Below are positions 1 to 9,237 of a DNA stretch of 64,000 nucleotides, piece by piece. Under the pieces are notes generated by a model. It had not been told where the DNA came from. It did not search any database and saw nothing but the letters and a program-made list of their open reading frames with translations. This stretch comes from Bacteroidota bacterium (GTDB lineage: Bacteria > Bacteroidota > Bacteroidia > Chitinophagales > Chitinophagaceae), in contig JAFAFR010000008.1 of the NCBI GenBank assembly GCA_023423405.1, positions 248,001-312,000 on the forward strand, given 5' to 3'. Position 1 is the first letter of the stretch. Every line of letters begins with the position of its first letter. The translations under genes and the position numbers were made by a program.

Positions 1-368
1 TGCTCAAAGACAACCACATCGATTATTGCGGCGGCATTGAAAAGGCCATCGAAAAAGCCTGGAACTATGTGCAGCAGTACAAACCCGGATTAAAGATCGA
101 AGTGGAAACCCGCAGCCTGGCAGATGTAAAAGCGGTTATGGATGCCGGTAAGGGAAAAGTGTTCCGCATCATGCTCGACAATTTCAGCATCCCGCAACTG
201 GAAGATGCGCTGGCCCTTATTGGCGGCCGGTTTGAAACGGAAGCCAGCGGCGGCATCAACCTGCATAACCTGGTCGACTATGCGAAAACAGGTGTTGATT
301 TCGTGAGCGTGGGCGCCCTCATTCACCAGGCCCGGAGCCTCGATCTCAGCCTGAAAGCCGTTAAATAA
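1..368 (+). CDS. nadC: Nicotinate-nucleotide pyrophosphorylase (carboxylating), C-terminal part
   Basis: This is the 3' part of NadC, which joins quinolinate and PRPP to give nicotinate mononucleotide in de novo NAD synthesis. The window opens inside the gene, in a frame whose first full codon is at base 3. The visible residues begin with LKDNH, which in this family belongs to the conserved KDNH stretch of the catalytic barrel, followed by KIEVETRSL and the phosphate-binding end strands EASGGINL and VDFVSVGALIH. About 122 residues are visible, a little under half of the usual length of about 285. The stop is 6 bases before the next gene, so the two may be cotranscribed. The family call is firm; the 5' end lies outside the window. 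Confidence 0.93.
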   Translation, partial: LKDNHIDYCGGIEKAIEKAWNYVQQYKPGLKIEVETRSLADVKAVMDAGKGKVFRIMLDNFSIPQLEDALALIGGRFETEASGGINLHNLVDYAKTGVDFVSVGALIHQARSLDLSLKAVK

Positions 369-374
369 AACCAT

Positions 375-716
375 ATGAAAAAGAAAGGCGATAAAAGCGG
401 GTTTGTATATTCTACCGATCCCAATTTCAGGTTCGAAGACGAAACAGGAGAAGAACAGGAAACACTTCCTCCGGGCTTGCAGGTATTGCGCGTGTTGCTC
501 GATAAAAAACAGCGGGCAGGCAAGGCAGTTACCCTGGTAGCGGGTTTCAGCGGCAGGCAGGAAGACCTCGATAGCCTGGGCAAAGAACTGCGCCAGCACT
601 GTGGTACAGGCGGCGCAGTAAAAGATGGTGAAATACTGGTGCAGGGCGACCAGCGCGATAAAGTACTGGCCTGGCTGCTGAAAAAAGGTTATTCCAAAGC
701 AAAAAAAGCGGGCTAA
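375..716 (+). CDS. SUI1/eIF1-type translation factor (YciH family)
   Basis: This 113-residue protein has the SUI1 fold of eukaryotic eIF1 and bacterial YciH. The N-terminal third is charged and probably flexible. The conserved core runs from about residue 38 to the end and includes RAGKAVTLVAGF, the GTGGAVKDGEI loop and a lysine-rich tail. In E. coli YciH affects the fidelity of initiation-complex formation, and a similar role here is inferred from homology only. It lies 6 bases after nadC and is read the same way. A short inverted repeat (CCAGG, GGCG, CCTGG at about 719-732) sits between it and the convergent icd gene; with no T-run it is at best a weak terminator. Confidence 0.85.
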   Translation: MKKKGDKSGFVYSTDPNFRFEDETGEEQETLPPGLQVLRVLLDKKQRAGKAVTLVAGFSGRQEDLDSLGKELRQHCGTGGAVKDGEILVQGDQRDKVLAWLLKKGYSKAKKAG

Positions 717-738
717 CGCCAGGGGCGCCTGGAACAGT

Positions 739-2190
739 TTATTGTCCCTGGGCCTGGCTGAATCCTTTTTTATCGCCCCACTGGTTCAGCAATTCCAGCG
801 AACATATCTTGAAATTACCGGTCATGCTTACATAGAGTCCAATGACGTCTTGCTGGTTCACCGGCTGGTCGTCGATGGTTTCAAAACGCACATTGTACTG
901 GTTCACCAGGTTGGTGAATTTGGAACCGGTGGGCCATACCTGGGTACCGCGGTTGCTGATGTTAACGAGTTTGAATTTAACACCGGCGTGGCGCAGGCTT
1001 TTCTGGGCGATCTCTTCGGGCTGCAGGTTGCTTTCCAGGAAAAAGTCCACTCCCACAATCTTTTCCTGCACGCCTTCCACGCTTTCCAGCATGGGATTCT
1101 TATCGAGGTGCAGCACGGTACAGGAAGTGGGCAGGTCCACCATATCGGGTTTGGGATTGTGCCGGGGCTTCTTGCCAAAATTGCCGATGATCGTTTGTGC
1201 GAAAGCGGTAGTATCGAGGCTGGGCGTACTGCGGTCGCCGAAGTCGCCGGTATGGGCGCCGCTTTCCAGCGTATAGAGCAGGGCGTTTTCGATCATGGCA
1301 GCCGAATCGAGCAGTCCCACGTGTTGCAGCAGTGCAAAGCCACTGAGCAGGAGGGCCGTGGGGTTGGCGATGTTGCGGCCGGCGATATCGGGCGCTGTGC
1401 CGTGGACCGCTTCGAAAATGCAGATGTGGTCGCCGATATTGGCGGAGGGCGCAAAACCAAGTCCGCCAACGAGGCCGGCGCAGAGATCGCTCACGATATC
1501 GCCCTGCAGGTTGGTCAGCACCACCACATCAAAATTATCGGGGCGGGTCACCAGCTTCATGCAGAGATCGTCCACGATCACGTCGTCGGCTTTGAGCTCG
1601 GGGTATTCCCGCGCCACTTCGTAAAAGCATTCCAGGAAGAGGCCATCGGTGAGCTTCATGATATTGGCCTTGTGGCCGCAGGTGATGCGGCGGGCTTTTT
1701 TGCGCTTGGCCATTTCAAAAGCATAACGGATCACCTGCAGGGAACCGGGACGGGTGATGAAACGGCGGCTCAGCGCCACGTCGTGCGTGAGCAGGTGTTC
1801 CACGCCACCGTAGGTATCCTCAATGTTTTCGCGTACGATGGTGATGTCGATGGGAATGCCCGCTTTGGAAAAAACCGTATCCACACCCGACAGGGTTTGG
1901 AAAGTGCGTTTGTTCGCATAGGTATTCCAGGTTTTGCGGGCCGTTACGTTGATGCTTTTCACACCCTTGCCCTTGGGGGTTTCCATGGGCCCTTTGAAAA
2001 GAATGCCCAGTTTTTCGATGGTTTCCTTGGCTTCGGGCGTCATGCCATTGTTATACCCCTTGTCGAATACCCATTTACCCATATCAACAAATTCATATTC
2101 CAGGGGCACTTTGGCGGCTTCGAAAATGGAAAGTACGGCATCCATGATTTCCGGACCAATGCCATCTCCTTTTGCTACAGCTATTTTCAT
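739..2190 (-). CDS. icd: NADP-dependent isocitrate dehydrogenase (long, Thermus-like type)
   Basis: The enzyme oxidises isocitrate to 2-oxoglutarate in the TCA cycle. The 483-residue product starts with MKIAVAKGDGIGPEIM, the usual start of the isocitrate/isopropylmalate dehydrogenase family. It has the substrate loop (TIVRENIEDTYGG), the metal-binding region (DNFDVVVLTNLQGDIVSD) and the nucleotide loop (EAVHGTAPDIAG). The extra 130 or so residues after the catalytic domain fit the long form found in Thermus and many Bacteroidota. An in-frame ATG 72 bases upstream would add a tail that does not look like this family and would place the start upstream of the -7 box at 2240-2247, so I chose 2190. 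It is convergent with the SUI1 gene and divergent from apaG. Confidence 0.93.
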   Translation of the reverse strand: MKIAVAKGDGIGPEIMDAVLSIFEAAKVPLEYEFVDMGKWVFDKGYNNGMTPEAKETIEKLGILFKGPMETPKGKGVKSINVTARKTWNTYANKRTFQTLSGVDTVFSKAGIPIDITIVRENIEDTYGGVEHLLTHDVALSRRFITRPGSLQVIRYAFEMAKRKKARRITCGHKANIMKLTDGLFLECFYEVAREYPELKADDVIVDDLCMKLVTRPDNFDVVVLTNLQGDIVSDLCAGLVGGLGFAPSANIGDHICIFEAVHGTAPDIAGRNIANPTALLLSGFALLQHVGLLDSAAMIENALLYTLESGAHTGDFGDRSTPSLDTTAFAQTIIGNFGKKPRHNPKPDMVDLPTSCTVLHLDKNPMLESVEGVQEKIVGVDFFLESNLQPEEIAQKSLRHAGVKFKLVNISNRGTQVWPTGSKFTNLVNQYNVRFETIDDQPVNQQDVIGLYVSMTGNFKICSLELLNQWGDKKGFSQAQGQ

Positions 2191-2239
2191 GTGTAATGTA
2201 TTTCTGAATGGTGCGTCTCTTTCTATACGGGAAGCGAGG

Positions 2240-2247
2240 CAAAGGTA
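2240..2247 (-). promoter_or_regulatory. Probable -7 box of icd
   Basis: Read on the minus strand this is TACCTTTG, a perfect match to the Bacteroidota -7 consensus TAnnTTTG. It lies about 50 bases before the icd start. No TTG is present at the usual 19-20 base spacing upstream, so only half of the promoter is supported. Confidence 0.45.
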
Positions 2248-2292
2248 CATAGGGGTCAGCATTTTTTTATACCTTTAAACAAATTCCACTGA

Positions 2293-2679
2293 ATGAGCAG
2301 TACCACCACCCAGGGAGTTGAGGTGAGCGTGGAAACCTATTATCAGCCCGACTATTCCAACCCGCTTTCGGGCGAATTCATGTTCGCTTACCGGATCACG
2401 ATCGATAACCACAACAACTATTCGGTGAAACTCCATCGGCGTCACTGGCATATTTTCGATTCCAACGGCGAATACCGTGAAGTGGAAGGAGAAGGCGTGG
2501 TAGGTGTGCAGCCCGTACTGTTGCCCGGCGACCGCTACCAGTATGTCAGCGGGTGCAACCTGCGTTCAGAAATGGGCCGCATGTCGGGCTCCTATCAAAT
2601 GGAAAATGTCGACACCAAAAAATTCTTCGATGTCGACATTCCCGCTTTTGAAATGATTGTTCCTTTCAAAAACAACTAA
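2293..2679 (+). CDS. apaG: ApaG domain protein
   Basis: This 128-residue protein is all one ApaG domain, a fibronectin-III-like beta sandwich. Typical blocks are FMFAYRITIDNHN, VKLHRRHWHIFDSNG, VEGEGVVGVQPVLLPGD and the GSYQME segment before the last strands. Enterobacterial ApaG has been linked to Co2+ resistance and Mg2+ efflux, but the biochemical role is not settled, so no reaction is assigned. It is divergent from icd, and the two genes share a 100-base promoter gap. The next gene, on the opposite strand, ends 19 bases after this stop. Confidence 0.9.
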   Translation: MSSTTTQGVEVSVETYYQPDYSNPLSGEFMFAYRITIDNHNNYSVKLHRRHWHIFDSNGEYREVEGEGVVGVQPVLLPGDRYQYVSGCNLRSEMGRMSGSYQMENVDTKKFFDVDIPAFEMIVPFKNN

Positions 2680-2697
2680 CCCTTACCGGTAGTTGCA

Positions 2698-4179
2698 TTA
2701 TTTTATGCCACCCATCCATTTCTGGGTGGGCTTTTGCAGCAATAAGATCACGGCGCCCACGATGAGGCAGAACCATACGATGCTCATGAACATCTGCGGC
2801 ATTTGCTGTACGTTTTCGGCATTCATGCCCCCTGCAAACAAACCTGCAAAGAGGTTGCCCAGGGCCGTAGCCACAAACCAGATGCCCATCAACTGGCTCA
2901 GGAAACGTGCCGGCGCCAGTTTGGTGAAAGAACTGAGTCCCACGGGGCTGAGGCAAACCTCACCCAGTGTATGCAGCAGGTAGGTGGTGGTCAATACCAT
3001 GAACGAAGCTTTTGCACCTGTGATGGCGGTTTTGGAACCCAGCACCATAATATAATAACCGGCTCCCAATAAAAACAGGGCCAGCGCAAATTTCACGAGG
3101 GTGGGCGGGTTCAGGTTTTTCTTTTCCAGGTAGATCCAGAGGCTTCCCAGGAGGGGAGCAAAAAGCATGATGAAAGCGGCATTGAAGGCCTGGAACCAAC
3201 TGGAAGGCATTCCGAAAGGCAATTCGGAATAACGGTCGGCGAATACCTGTAGCGAAGAGCCCTGCTGCTCAAAGCCGGCCCAAAATAATACTGCGCCCCA
3301 GAACAGTATGAAGAGAATTCCCACGCGTTTCTTTTCCACATCGTTAAGCCCGGCAGCCAGCAGGAGGTTGGCAAAATAAACGATCACAATGGAAACCGCG
3401 ATGATACCCATGGACGTGGCCGTACCCTGTTTGCTGTTCCAGGAAAACTGTCCCTGCCACTGCATCACCAGCAGGAAGCCAAGCAACACCGCCAGCAGGA
3501 TCCAGGTAGCGGTGGGTGTGGGTTTCTTAACGGTTTGCTCCGATTTCTGCACCTTGGGATAAAGTCCCTTATCACCCAGGTATTTCGGCGCCATGGTACG
3601 GAATACGATCAGTCCCAGCAGCATGGCCACGGCAGCGGCGCCGAATCCATAATGCCAGCCCACTTTCTGACCGAGATAACCCACGATGATCATTCCGAAA
3701 AAGCTGCCGAGGTTGATGCCTACATAAAAGATCGAAAAAGCAGCATCCCTTCTGGCGCCGCCTTCGGGATACAATTCACTCACCACGGAACTCACGTTGG
3801 GTTTCAACAAACCGGTGCCAATGGCTACCAGGCCGAGGCCGCAGAAAAAAATCGTTTGACCGGCGTCCAGCGCCAGCACAATATGTCCTGCTATGATGAA
3901 GAGCGCACCGAAGGTTACGGATTTTTGCTGGCCCAGGATATTGTCGGCCAGCCACCCGCCGGGCAAGGCCAGCAGGTAAGCAGAAAATGTATAGAGCCCG
4001 TACACCGCACCCGCTTCTCCCTCCGACAAACCCATGCCGCCTCTGATGTTATCGATCAGGAACATGAAGAGGATGGCCCGCATCCCATAGTAACTGAAAC
4101 GTTCCCACATTTCTGTAAAAAACAAAACATAGAGTCCTTTGGGATGTCCTTTATGGGCCGGGGTCAGGTGGTTGGTCAT
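2698..4179 (-). CDS. POT-family proton-coupled peptide transporter
   Basis: This 493-residue inner membrane protein imports di- and tripeptides together with protons. The first helix carries FFTEMWERFSYYG, which contains the ExxERFxYYG proton-coupling motif diagnostic of the POT/PTR2 family. Helix 5 has FYVGINLGSFFG, the second PTR2 signature. About 14 hydrophobic segments can be counted, which fits the bacterial POT layout of twelve core helices plus two. The ATG with MTNHLTPAHKGHPKGLY is the only reasonable start. It is divergent from purD with a gap of about 140 bases. The substrate range cannot be read from sequence, and some relatives carry other small nitrogenous compounds. Confidence 0.92.
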   Translation of the reverse strand: MTNHLTPAHKGHPKGLYVLFFTEMWERFSYYGMRAILFMFLIDNIRGGMGLSEGEAGAVYGLYTFSAYLLALPGGWLADNILGQQKSVTFGALFIIAGHIVLALDAGQTIFFCGLGLVAIGTGLLKPNVSSVVSELYPEGGARRDAAFSIFYVGINLGSFFGMIIVGYLGQKVGWHYGFGAAAVAMLLGLIVFRTMAPKYLGDKGLYPKVQKSEQTVKKPTPTATWILLAVLLGFLLVMQWQGQFSWNSKQGTATSMGIIAVSIVIVYFANLLLAAGLNDVEKKRVGILFILFWGAVLFWAGFEQQGSSLQVFADRYSELPFGMPSSWFQAFNAAFIMLFAPLLGSLWIYLEKKNLNPPTLVKFALALFLLGAGYYIMVLGSKTAITGAKASFMVLTTTYLLHTLGEVCLSPVGLSSFTKLAPARFLSQLMGIWFVATALGNLFAGLFAGGMNAENVQQMPQMFMSIVWFCLIVGAVILLLQKPTQKWMGGIK

Positions 4180-4317
4180 ACAAGCAATTTTTCACGAAAG
4201 GGGGCAAAATAAGGATAAAATCGATAAAGCAGCCGCGGGACGGCGTTTTGCGGTCATTTATCTATTTTCGCGTCCTGATCTGGTTGATCGGCATCAAACA
4301 TATTTGAAACAATTCGT

Positions 4318-5598
4318 ATGAATATCCTGCTTTTAGGATCCGGGGGCCGTGAGCATGCGCTGGCCTGGAAAATGTCGCAGAGCCCCTTGTGCAGCCAACT
4401 GTTTATTGCGCCCGGAAATGCAGGGACCGCCCGGGTGGGCACCAACCTGGCCCTTTCCCAAAACGACTTCCCGGCCATCCGCCAGGCCTGCCTGGACCAC
4501 AACGTGAAGCTGCTGGTAGTGGGACCGGAAGAGCCACTGGTAAAAGGCATCGTGGATTATTTCAAACTGAATCCCGTGGAGGGTATGCCTGTAATAGGCC
4601 CCTCGCAGTACGGCGCGCAACTGGAAGGATCCAAGTCCTTTGCCAAGGCCTTTATGGAAAGGCATAAGATTCCCACCGCTGCTTACCGCGAATTCGACGG
4701 CAGCAATTTTGAAGAAGGCATCGCTTATATCCGGAACCATTCCCTGCCCATTGTGCTCAAGGCCGATGGACTGGCGGCCGGCAAGGGCGTGCTGATATTG
4801 CAGGACCGCGAAGAAGCGGTGCAGGAGTTCACCCAGATGATCCGCCAGAGCAAGTTTGGCGACGCCAGTAAAAAAGTGGTGATTGAAGCCTTCCTGGATG
4901 GAATAGAAATGAGCGTATTCGTGCTTACCGATGGTAAGGACTACCTGCTGCTGCCCGGCGCCAAGGACTACAAACGCATCGGGGAGGGCGATACCGGCCT
5001 CAACACCGGCGGTATGGGCGCTGTGAGCCCCGTGCCCTTTGCCGACAAGGGTTTTATGGATAAGGTGATGGAGCGGGTGGTGGAGCCAACGGTGGAGGGT
5101 ATCCGAAAAGAAGGGATCGAATACCGGGGTTTCATTTTCGTGGGACTGATAAAGGTGGACGGGGAACCCTATGTGATCGAATACAACTGCCGCATGGGCG
5201 ACCCGGAAACGGAAGTGGTGATGCCGCGGTTGCGCAGTGACCTGGTGGAACTGCTACTGGCAACGGGTAACCAAACCCTCGGCACACAAACCGTGGAACA
5301 CGATCCGCGGGTAGCCTGCACCGTTATGGCCGTGAGCGGCGGCTATCCCGGCGACTATGAAAAAGGAAAACCCATCAGCGGGCTCGAAAAACCGCCGCCA
5401 GCCGAAAGCCTGCTCTTTCATGCAGGCACAACCGAAAAAGACGGGCAAACGCTTACCGCCGGCGGCCGGGTGCTTTGCGTTACTTCTTATGGCGATACCA
5501 TCGGGCAGGCCGTGAGCCGCTCGCGCCAGGCGCTGGAGGGTATCCATTTTGAGGGTATGTATTTCCGGCGCGACATCGGTTACGAGTTCCCTTCCTGA
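4318..5598 (+). CDS. purD: Phosphoribosylamine-glycine ligase (GAR synthetase)
   Basis: PurD catalyses the second step of purine synthesis, joining phosphoribosylamine and glycine with ATP. The 426-residue protein starts with MNILLLGSGGREHALAWK, the typical N-domain. It has an ATP-grasp centre (VLKADGLAAGKGV at about residue 145) and the family signature RMGDPETE at about residue 290. Length and domain order are normal. It is followed 27 bases later by tryptophan dioxygenase on the same strand, so the two may share a transcript, although their pathways differ. Confidence 0.96.
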   Translation: MNILLLGSGGREHALAWKMSQSPLCSQLFIAPGNAGTARVGTNLALSQNDFPAIRQACLDHNVKLLVVGPEEPLVKGIVDYFKLNPVEGMPVIGPSQYGAQLEGSKSFAKAFMERHKIPTAAYREFDGSNFEEGIAYIRNHSLPIVLKADGLAAGKGVLILQDREEAVQEFTQMIRQSKFGDASKKVVIEAFLDGIEMSVFVLTDGKDYLLLPGAKDYKRIGEGDTGLNTGGMGAVSPVPFADKGFMDKVMERVVEPTVEGIRKEGIEYRGFIFVGLIKVDGEPYVIEYNCRMGDPETEVVMPRLRSDLVELLLATGNQTLGTQTVEHDPRVACTVMAVSGGYPGDYEKGKPISGLEKPPPAESLLFHAGTTEKDGQTLTAGGRVLCVTSYGDTIGQAVSRSRQALEGIHFEGMYFRRDIGYEFPS

Positions 5599-5625
5599 TT
5601 TCCTGATCCAATTCAAACGCCTGCC

Positions 5626-6621
5626 ATGGTCAACTATTCCGATTACCTGCAATTGTCACGCATCCTCAACGCGCAGCAGCCTGAGTCTGTGGCAAAGGGG
5701 CAGCCTGCCCACGATGAAATGCTCTTCATTATCATTCACCAGGCCTATGAACTTTGGTTCAAACAATTGCTCTATGAGCTGGAGTCGGTGATCGCCATCA
5801 TGGAGCAGCCCAGTCTCAACGACAATTCGCCGGAACTGCAAACCGTGGTACATCGACTGCAGCGGTCGGTCACCATCCTGAAACTGCTGGTGCAGCAGAT
5901 CGATGTGATGGAAACCATGACCCCGATGGATTTTCTCGATTTCCGCGACCTGCTGCGGCCTGCATCGGGTTTCCAGAGCTGGCAGTTTAAAATACTGGAA
6001 GCCAGGCTGGGACTGCAATACGCACAAAGGCACGGGCAGGAATACTATACTTCTCAACTGCGCCCGGAACAGGTGGAACTGATCCGGAAAGCGGAAGGCA
6101 GCCCCACCCTGATCCAGTTGCTCAACAACTGGCTGGGGAGAATGCCTTTTCCAAAAGAAAACGACCGCTGGTGGGAAACCTATACCGCCATCTACCGGGA
6201 AAGCCTGACCGAAGGGGAGAAAAACAATTTTCCTTCTTTCCTGTCTGTTTTCAACGGCGAAGACGGGGGCGACAGCTTCCGGCAACTGGACCCAAAAGCC
6301 TGCCGGGCTGCGCTTTTCATCATGCTCTACCGTGGCTACCCGCTGCTGCAACTGCCCTTCCAGTTGCTGAACACCTTATTGGAAGTGGACGAACAACTCA
6401 GCACCTGGCGCTACCGCCATATGAATATGGTGCACCGCATCATCGGCACCCGCGTGGGAACAGGTGGCAGTTCGGGAAAAGACTATCTCAAAGGCGCACT
6501 CGACAAACACCCTATTTTTACGGAGATCGCACGCCTCACCAGCTTCCTCGTGGAGCGGAGAAAACTGCCGGTGCTCGATCCGCTTACGGCATCGGAACTG
6601 GGTTTCAGCGGCGACAGGTAA
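5626..6621 (+). CDS. kynA: Tryptophan 2,3-dioxygenase family protein
   Basis: This 331-residue protein belongs to the heme-dependent tryptophan 2,3-dioxygenases, which open the indole ring to give N-formylkynurenine. The N-terminal helix pair HDEMLFIIIHQAYELWFKQ contributes active-site residues in this family. The segment HRIIGTRVGTGGSSGKDYL near residue 270 contains the GTGGSSG loop that covers bound substrate. The product is longer than the roughly 280-residue proteobacterial enzyme. The other kynurenine genes are not in the window, so whether this feeds NAD synthesis or tryptophan breakdown stays open. nadC lies 5 kb upstream and is not in the same operon. Confidence 0.9.
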   Translation: MVNYSDYLQLSRILNAQQPESVAKGQPAHDEMLFIIIHQAYELWFKQLLYELESVIAIMEQPSLNDNSPELQTVVHRLQRSVTILKLLVQQIDVMETMTPMDFLDFRDLLRPASGFQSWQFKILEARLGLQYAQRHGQEYYTSQLRPEQVELIRKAEGSPTLIQLLNNWLGRMPFPKENDRWWETYTAIYRESLTEGEKNNFPSFLSVFNGEDGGDSFRQLDPKACRAALFIMLYRGYPLLQLPFQLLNTLLEVDEQLSTWRYRHMNMVHRIIGTRVGTGGSSGKDYLKGALDKHPIFTEIARLTSFLVERRKLPVLDPLTASELGFSGDR

Positions 6622-6670
6622 AGATGGAACAATACGATTTGCGTGCCACTCAAATGGTTACATTCGTAGC

Positions 6671-8035
6671 ATGAAATTTTTCAGCAGCCGCTTGCCACTG
6701 ATTCTTACAGTTATTGCGTTTTTTTCTACTATTTCCGGCTACAGCCAAACGGGTGTGACCGGCCTGAGCAGCAGCTTGCAGCCGGGAGCCGACACGGCAA
6801 AAATGTCCTGGTTCGCTGATGCCAAACTGGGCATTTTCATTCATTATGGTATTTACGCGGTGAACGGGATCGACGAAAGCTGGAGCTTTCACAACAGGAA
6901 GATCAGCTATGCGGATTATATGAAGCAACTGAAGGGATTCACGGCCAGCAAGTACGATGCGGAACAGTGGGTTGCCCTGATCAAGGCCTCCGGCGCGCGT
7001 TATGCCGTTCTTACCACCAAGCACCACGATGGCGTGGCCCTCTGGCCGAGCCGCCAGAAACACTACAATGTGGTGCAGAACACGCCCGCCAAACGTGACC
7101 TGCTCACGCCGTTTTACAAGGCACTGGAGAAAAACGGCATCCGTAAGGGCGCTTATTTTTCACTGATCGACTGGTCTTATCCTGATTATCCCGGTTTCCT
7201 GAAAGACAGTTCGCGGTATGCGGTGAAAAACGATCCGGTGCGCTGGGCACGGTTTTCAGCGTTCAATAAGGCACAGATACAAGAGCTCAACCAGCAGTTC
7301 AAACCCGACCTGTTCTGGTTCGACGGCGACTGGGAGCACAGCGCCGAAGAATGGGATGCGCCCGGCATCCGGCAAATGATACTGTCGGCCAACCCCGGCT
7401 CCATCATCAACAGCCGGCTGCAGGGCTATGGCGATTACGAAACGCCCGAGCAGAATGCGCCCGTCACCCGGCCAAAGGGCCGCTGGTGGGAGCTTTGCAT
7501 GACCATCAACGACAACTGGGGTTACCAGCCGCAGGACCAGAACTGGAAGACACCCGCGGAGATCATCGGCATATTTGCAGATGCGGTAGGCAGCGGCGGC
7601 AACCTGTTGCTGGACATTGGTCCCCGTGAAGATGGCACCATTCCGGAACAGGAGCAGGAAGTGTTGCGCGAACTGGGCGCCTGGAACCAGAAACACGCCG
7701 AAGCCATTTTCGGCACGGTGGGCGGCATGGAGCAGGGACATTATTACGGACCTTCCACCTATTCCAAAGACTCTGCCACGCTGTATCTTTTCCTGGCCGA
7801 CAAGCCCGGCGGGCAGGTAATGATCAAGGGACTGGTGAACGGCATTAAAAAGATCAGGGTGGTGGGAACCACGCAAACGCTTTCCCATAAGGTGGTGGGA
7901 AAGATATCCTGGAGCCAGGTGCCGGGACTGGTCTTCATTTCCATTCCACCCGATGTAACCGACAAATACATGCCCGTGCTGGCTTTGGAGCTGGATGGAC
8001 CCATACAGCTCTATGGCGGCAAAGGCGGATTATAA
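6671..8035 (+). CDS. Secreted alpha-L-fucosidase, GH29
   Basis: This 454-residue glycoside hydrolase is predicted to release alpha-linked L-fucose outside the cytoplasm. Residues 1-25 form a signal peptide ending near SGYSQ. Blocks typical of GH29 follow: WFADAKLGIFIHYG, ARYAVLTTKHHDGVALW and LFWFDGDWE, where the Asp after WF corresponds to the family nucleophile, and SGGNLLLDIGP. An upstream in-frame ATG at 6464 lies inside the dioxygenase gene and has no signal peptide, so I chose 6671. A TACATTCG box (6659-6666) right before the start hints at a promoter of its own. No SusC/SusD pair or other glycosidase is nearby, so it is not part of a visible polysaccharide locus. Confidence 0.92.
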   Translation: MKFFSSRLPLILTVIAFFSTISGYSQTGVTGLSSSLQPGADTAKMSWFADAKLGIFIHYGIYAVNGIDESWSFHNRKISYADYMKQLKGFTASKYDAEQWVALIKASGARYAVLTTKHHDGVALWPSRQKHYNVVQNTPAKRDLLTPFYKALEKNGIRKGAYFSLIDWSYPDYPGFLKDSSRYAVKNDPVRWARFSAFNKAQIQELNQQFKPDLFWFDGDWEHSAEEWDAPGIRQMILSANPGSIINSRLQGYGDYETPEQNAPVTRPKGRWWELCMTINDNWGYQPQDQNWKTPAEIIGIFADAVGSGGNLLLDIGPREDGTIPEQEQEVLRELGAWNQKHAEAIFGTVGGMEQGHYYGPSTYSKDSATLYLFLADKPGGQVMIKGLVNGIKKIRVVGTTQTLSHKVVGKISWSQVPGLVFISIPPDVTDKYMPVLALELDGPIQLYGGKGGL

Positions 8036-8129
8036 GAGAACAAAGTCCAATATACTAAATCCACTTTCCGCCCGTTATGGGCAAGGTTGGTGGATTGTGG
8101 AAAAATTACGGTCAATCAAAGTAACCCAC

Positions 8130-8161
8130 TTTGATAAATCGAATTATTTGCATCAATTTTG
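8130..8161 (+). promoter_or_regulatory. Probable promoter of the mre operon
   Basis: TTTG at 8130-8133 and CAATTTTG at 8154-8161 are separated by 20 bases, the spacing of Bacteroidota promoters. The -7 box differs from TAnnTTTG only at its first base. The mreB start is 38 bases downstream. The remainder of the 8036-8199 gap shows nothing else I can name. Confidence 0.5.
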
Positions 8162-8199
8162 CTGACATTATATCCTGATCAAAATCTGACCTCTACAAA

Positions 8200-9225
8200 A
8201 TGGGATTATTCAATTTTCTCACCCAGGAAATCGCCATGGACCTGGGTACAGCCAATACCCTGATCATACATAACGATGAAATTGTGGTGAATGAGCCTTC
8301 GATCGTGGCGCTGGACCGGAACAACCCTAAGAACGTGCTGGCTGTTGGGAAACGTGCCCTGATGATGCATGAAAAAACCCATGAGAGCATCAGAACGGTT
8401 CGTCCGCTGAAAGACGGCGTGATCGCGGATTTCAACGCGGCCGAACTCATGATACGGGAAATGATCAAAATGATCTATCCCAAAAAGCCGCTTTTCCCCC
8501 CGAGCTGGCGCATGATGATCTGCATTCCTTCTTCCATCACGGAAGTGGAGAAGCGGGCGGTACGCGACAGTGCCGAGCAGGCCGGCGCCAAGGAAGTGTA
8601 CCTCATCCACGAACCCATGGCTGCAGCCCTGGGTATCGGCATTGATGTGGAAGAGCCGGTGGGAAACATGATCATCGACATAGGCGGTGGTACTACCGGT
8701 ATTACGGTGATTGCCCTGGCCGGCATCGTGTGCGACCAGAGCATCCGGATCGCGGGTGATGAATTCACTGCCGATATCATGGAGGCCCTGCGCCGTTACC
8801 ACAGCCTGCTGATCGGGGAAAGGACCGCCGAGCAGATCAAGATCCAGATTGGCGCCGCCATGAAGGACCTCGACAACCCGCCGGACGATATCCCGGTGAA
8901 TGGCCGCGACCTTGTGACCGGTATTCCCAAGCAGATCATGGTCAGCTTCCAGGAAATTGCGGAAGCCCTCGATAAAAGCATTTTCAAGATTGAAGAAGCC
9001 ATCCTCAAGGCGCTGGAGACCACACCGCCCGAACTGGCAGCGGATATCTATCGCCGTGGTTTGTACATCACCGGCGGCGGAGCCCTGCTGCGCGGCCTGG
9101 ACAAGCGCCTGAGCCAAAAAATAAAACTGCCGGTACACGTGGCCGACGACCCGCTGAAAAGCGTGGTGCGCGGTACAGGCATTGCGCTGAAGAACTACGA
9201 TCGCTATCCGTTTGTGATGCGCTGA
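8200..9225 (+). CDS. mreB: Rod shape-determining protein MreB
   Basis: MreB is the bacterial actin homologue that directs elongasome wall synthesis along the cytoplasmic membrane. The 341-residue protein has the actin-fold nucleotide loops: phosphate 1 (AMDLGTANTLI), phosphate 2 (MIIDIGGGTTGITVIAL) and the adenosine loop (LYITGGGALLRGLDKRL). Length is normal for the family. It opens a tight five-gene operon, with mreC starting 12 bases after its stop. Presence of the full operon implies a rod or filament-forming cell, at least at some stage. Confidence 0.97.
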   Translation: MGLFNFLTQEIAMDLGTANTLIIHNDEIVVNEPSIVALDRNNPKNVLAVGKRALMMHEKTHESIRTVRPLKDGVIADFNAAELMIREMIKMIYPKKPLFPPSWRMMICIPSSITEVEKRAVRDSAEQAGAKEVYLIHEPMAAALGIGIDVEEPVGNMIIDIGGGTTGITVIALAGIVCDQSIRIAGDEFTADIMEALRRYHSLLIGERTAEQIKIQIGAAMKDLDNPPDDIPVNGRDLVTGIPKQIMVSFQEIAEALDKSIFKIEEAILKALETTPPELAADIYRRGLYITGGGALLRGLDKRLSQKIKLPVHVADDPLKSVVRGTGIALKNYDRYPFVMR

Positions 9226-9237
9226 TAAAGGGAAACC

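Noticed and set aside
719..732. CCAGG-GGCG-CCTGG as a terminator between the SUI1 gene and icd
   Set aside because: The stem has five pairs only and no T-run on either side.
742..2196. A plus-strand open frame of 484 codons opposite icd
   Set aside because: It has no family features and lies fully antisense to a clear isocitrate dehydrogenase; it follows from the codon bias of the GC-balanced gene.
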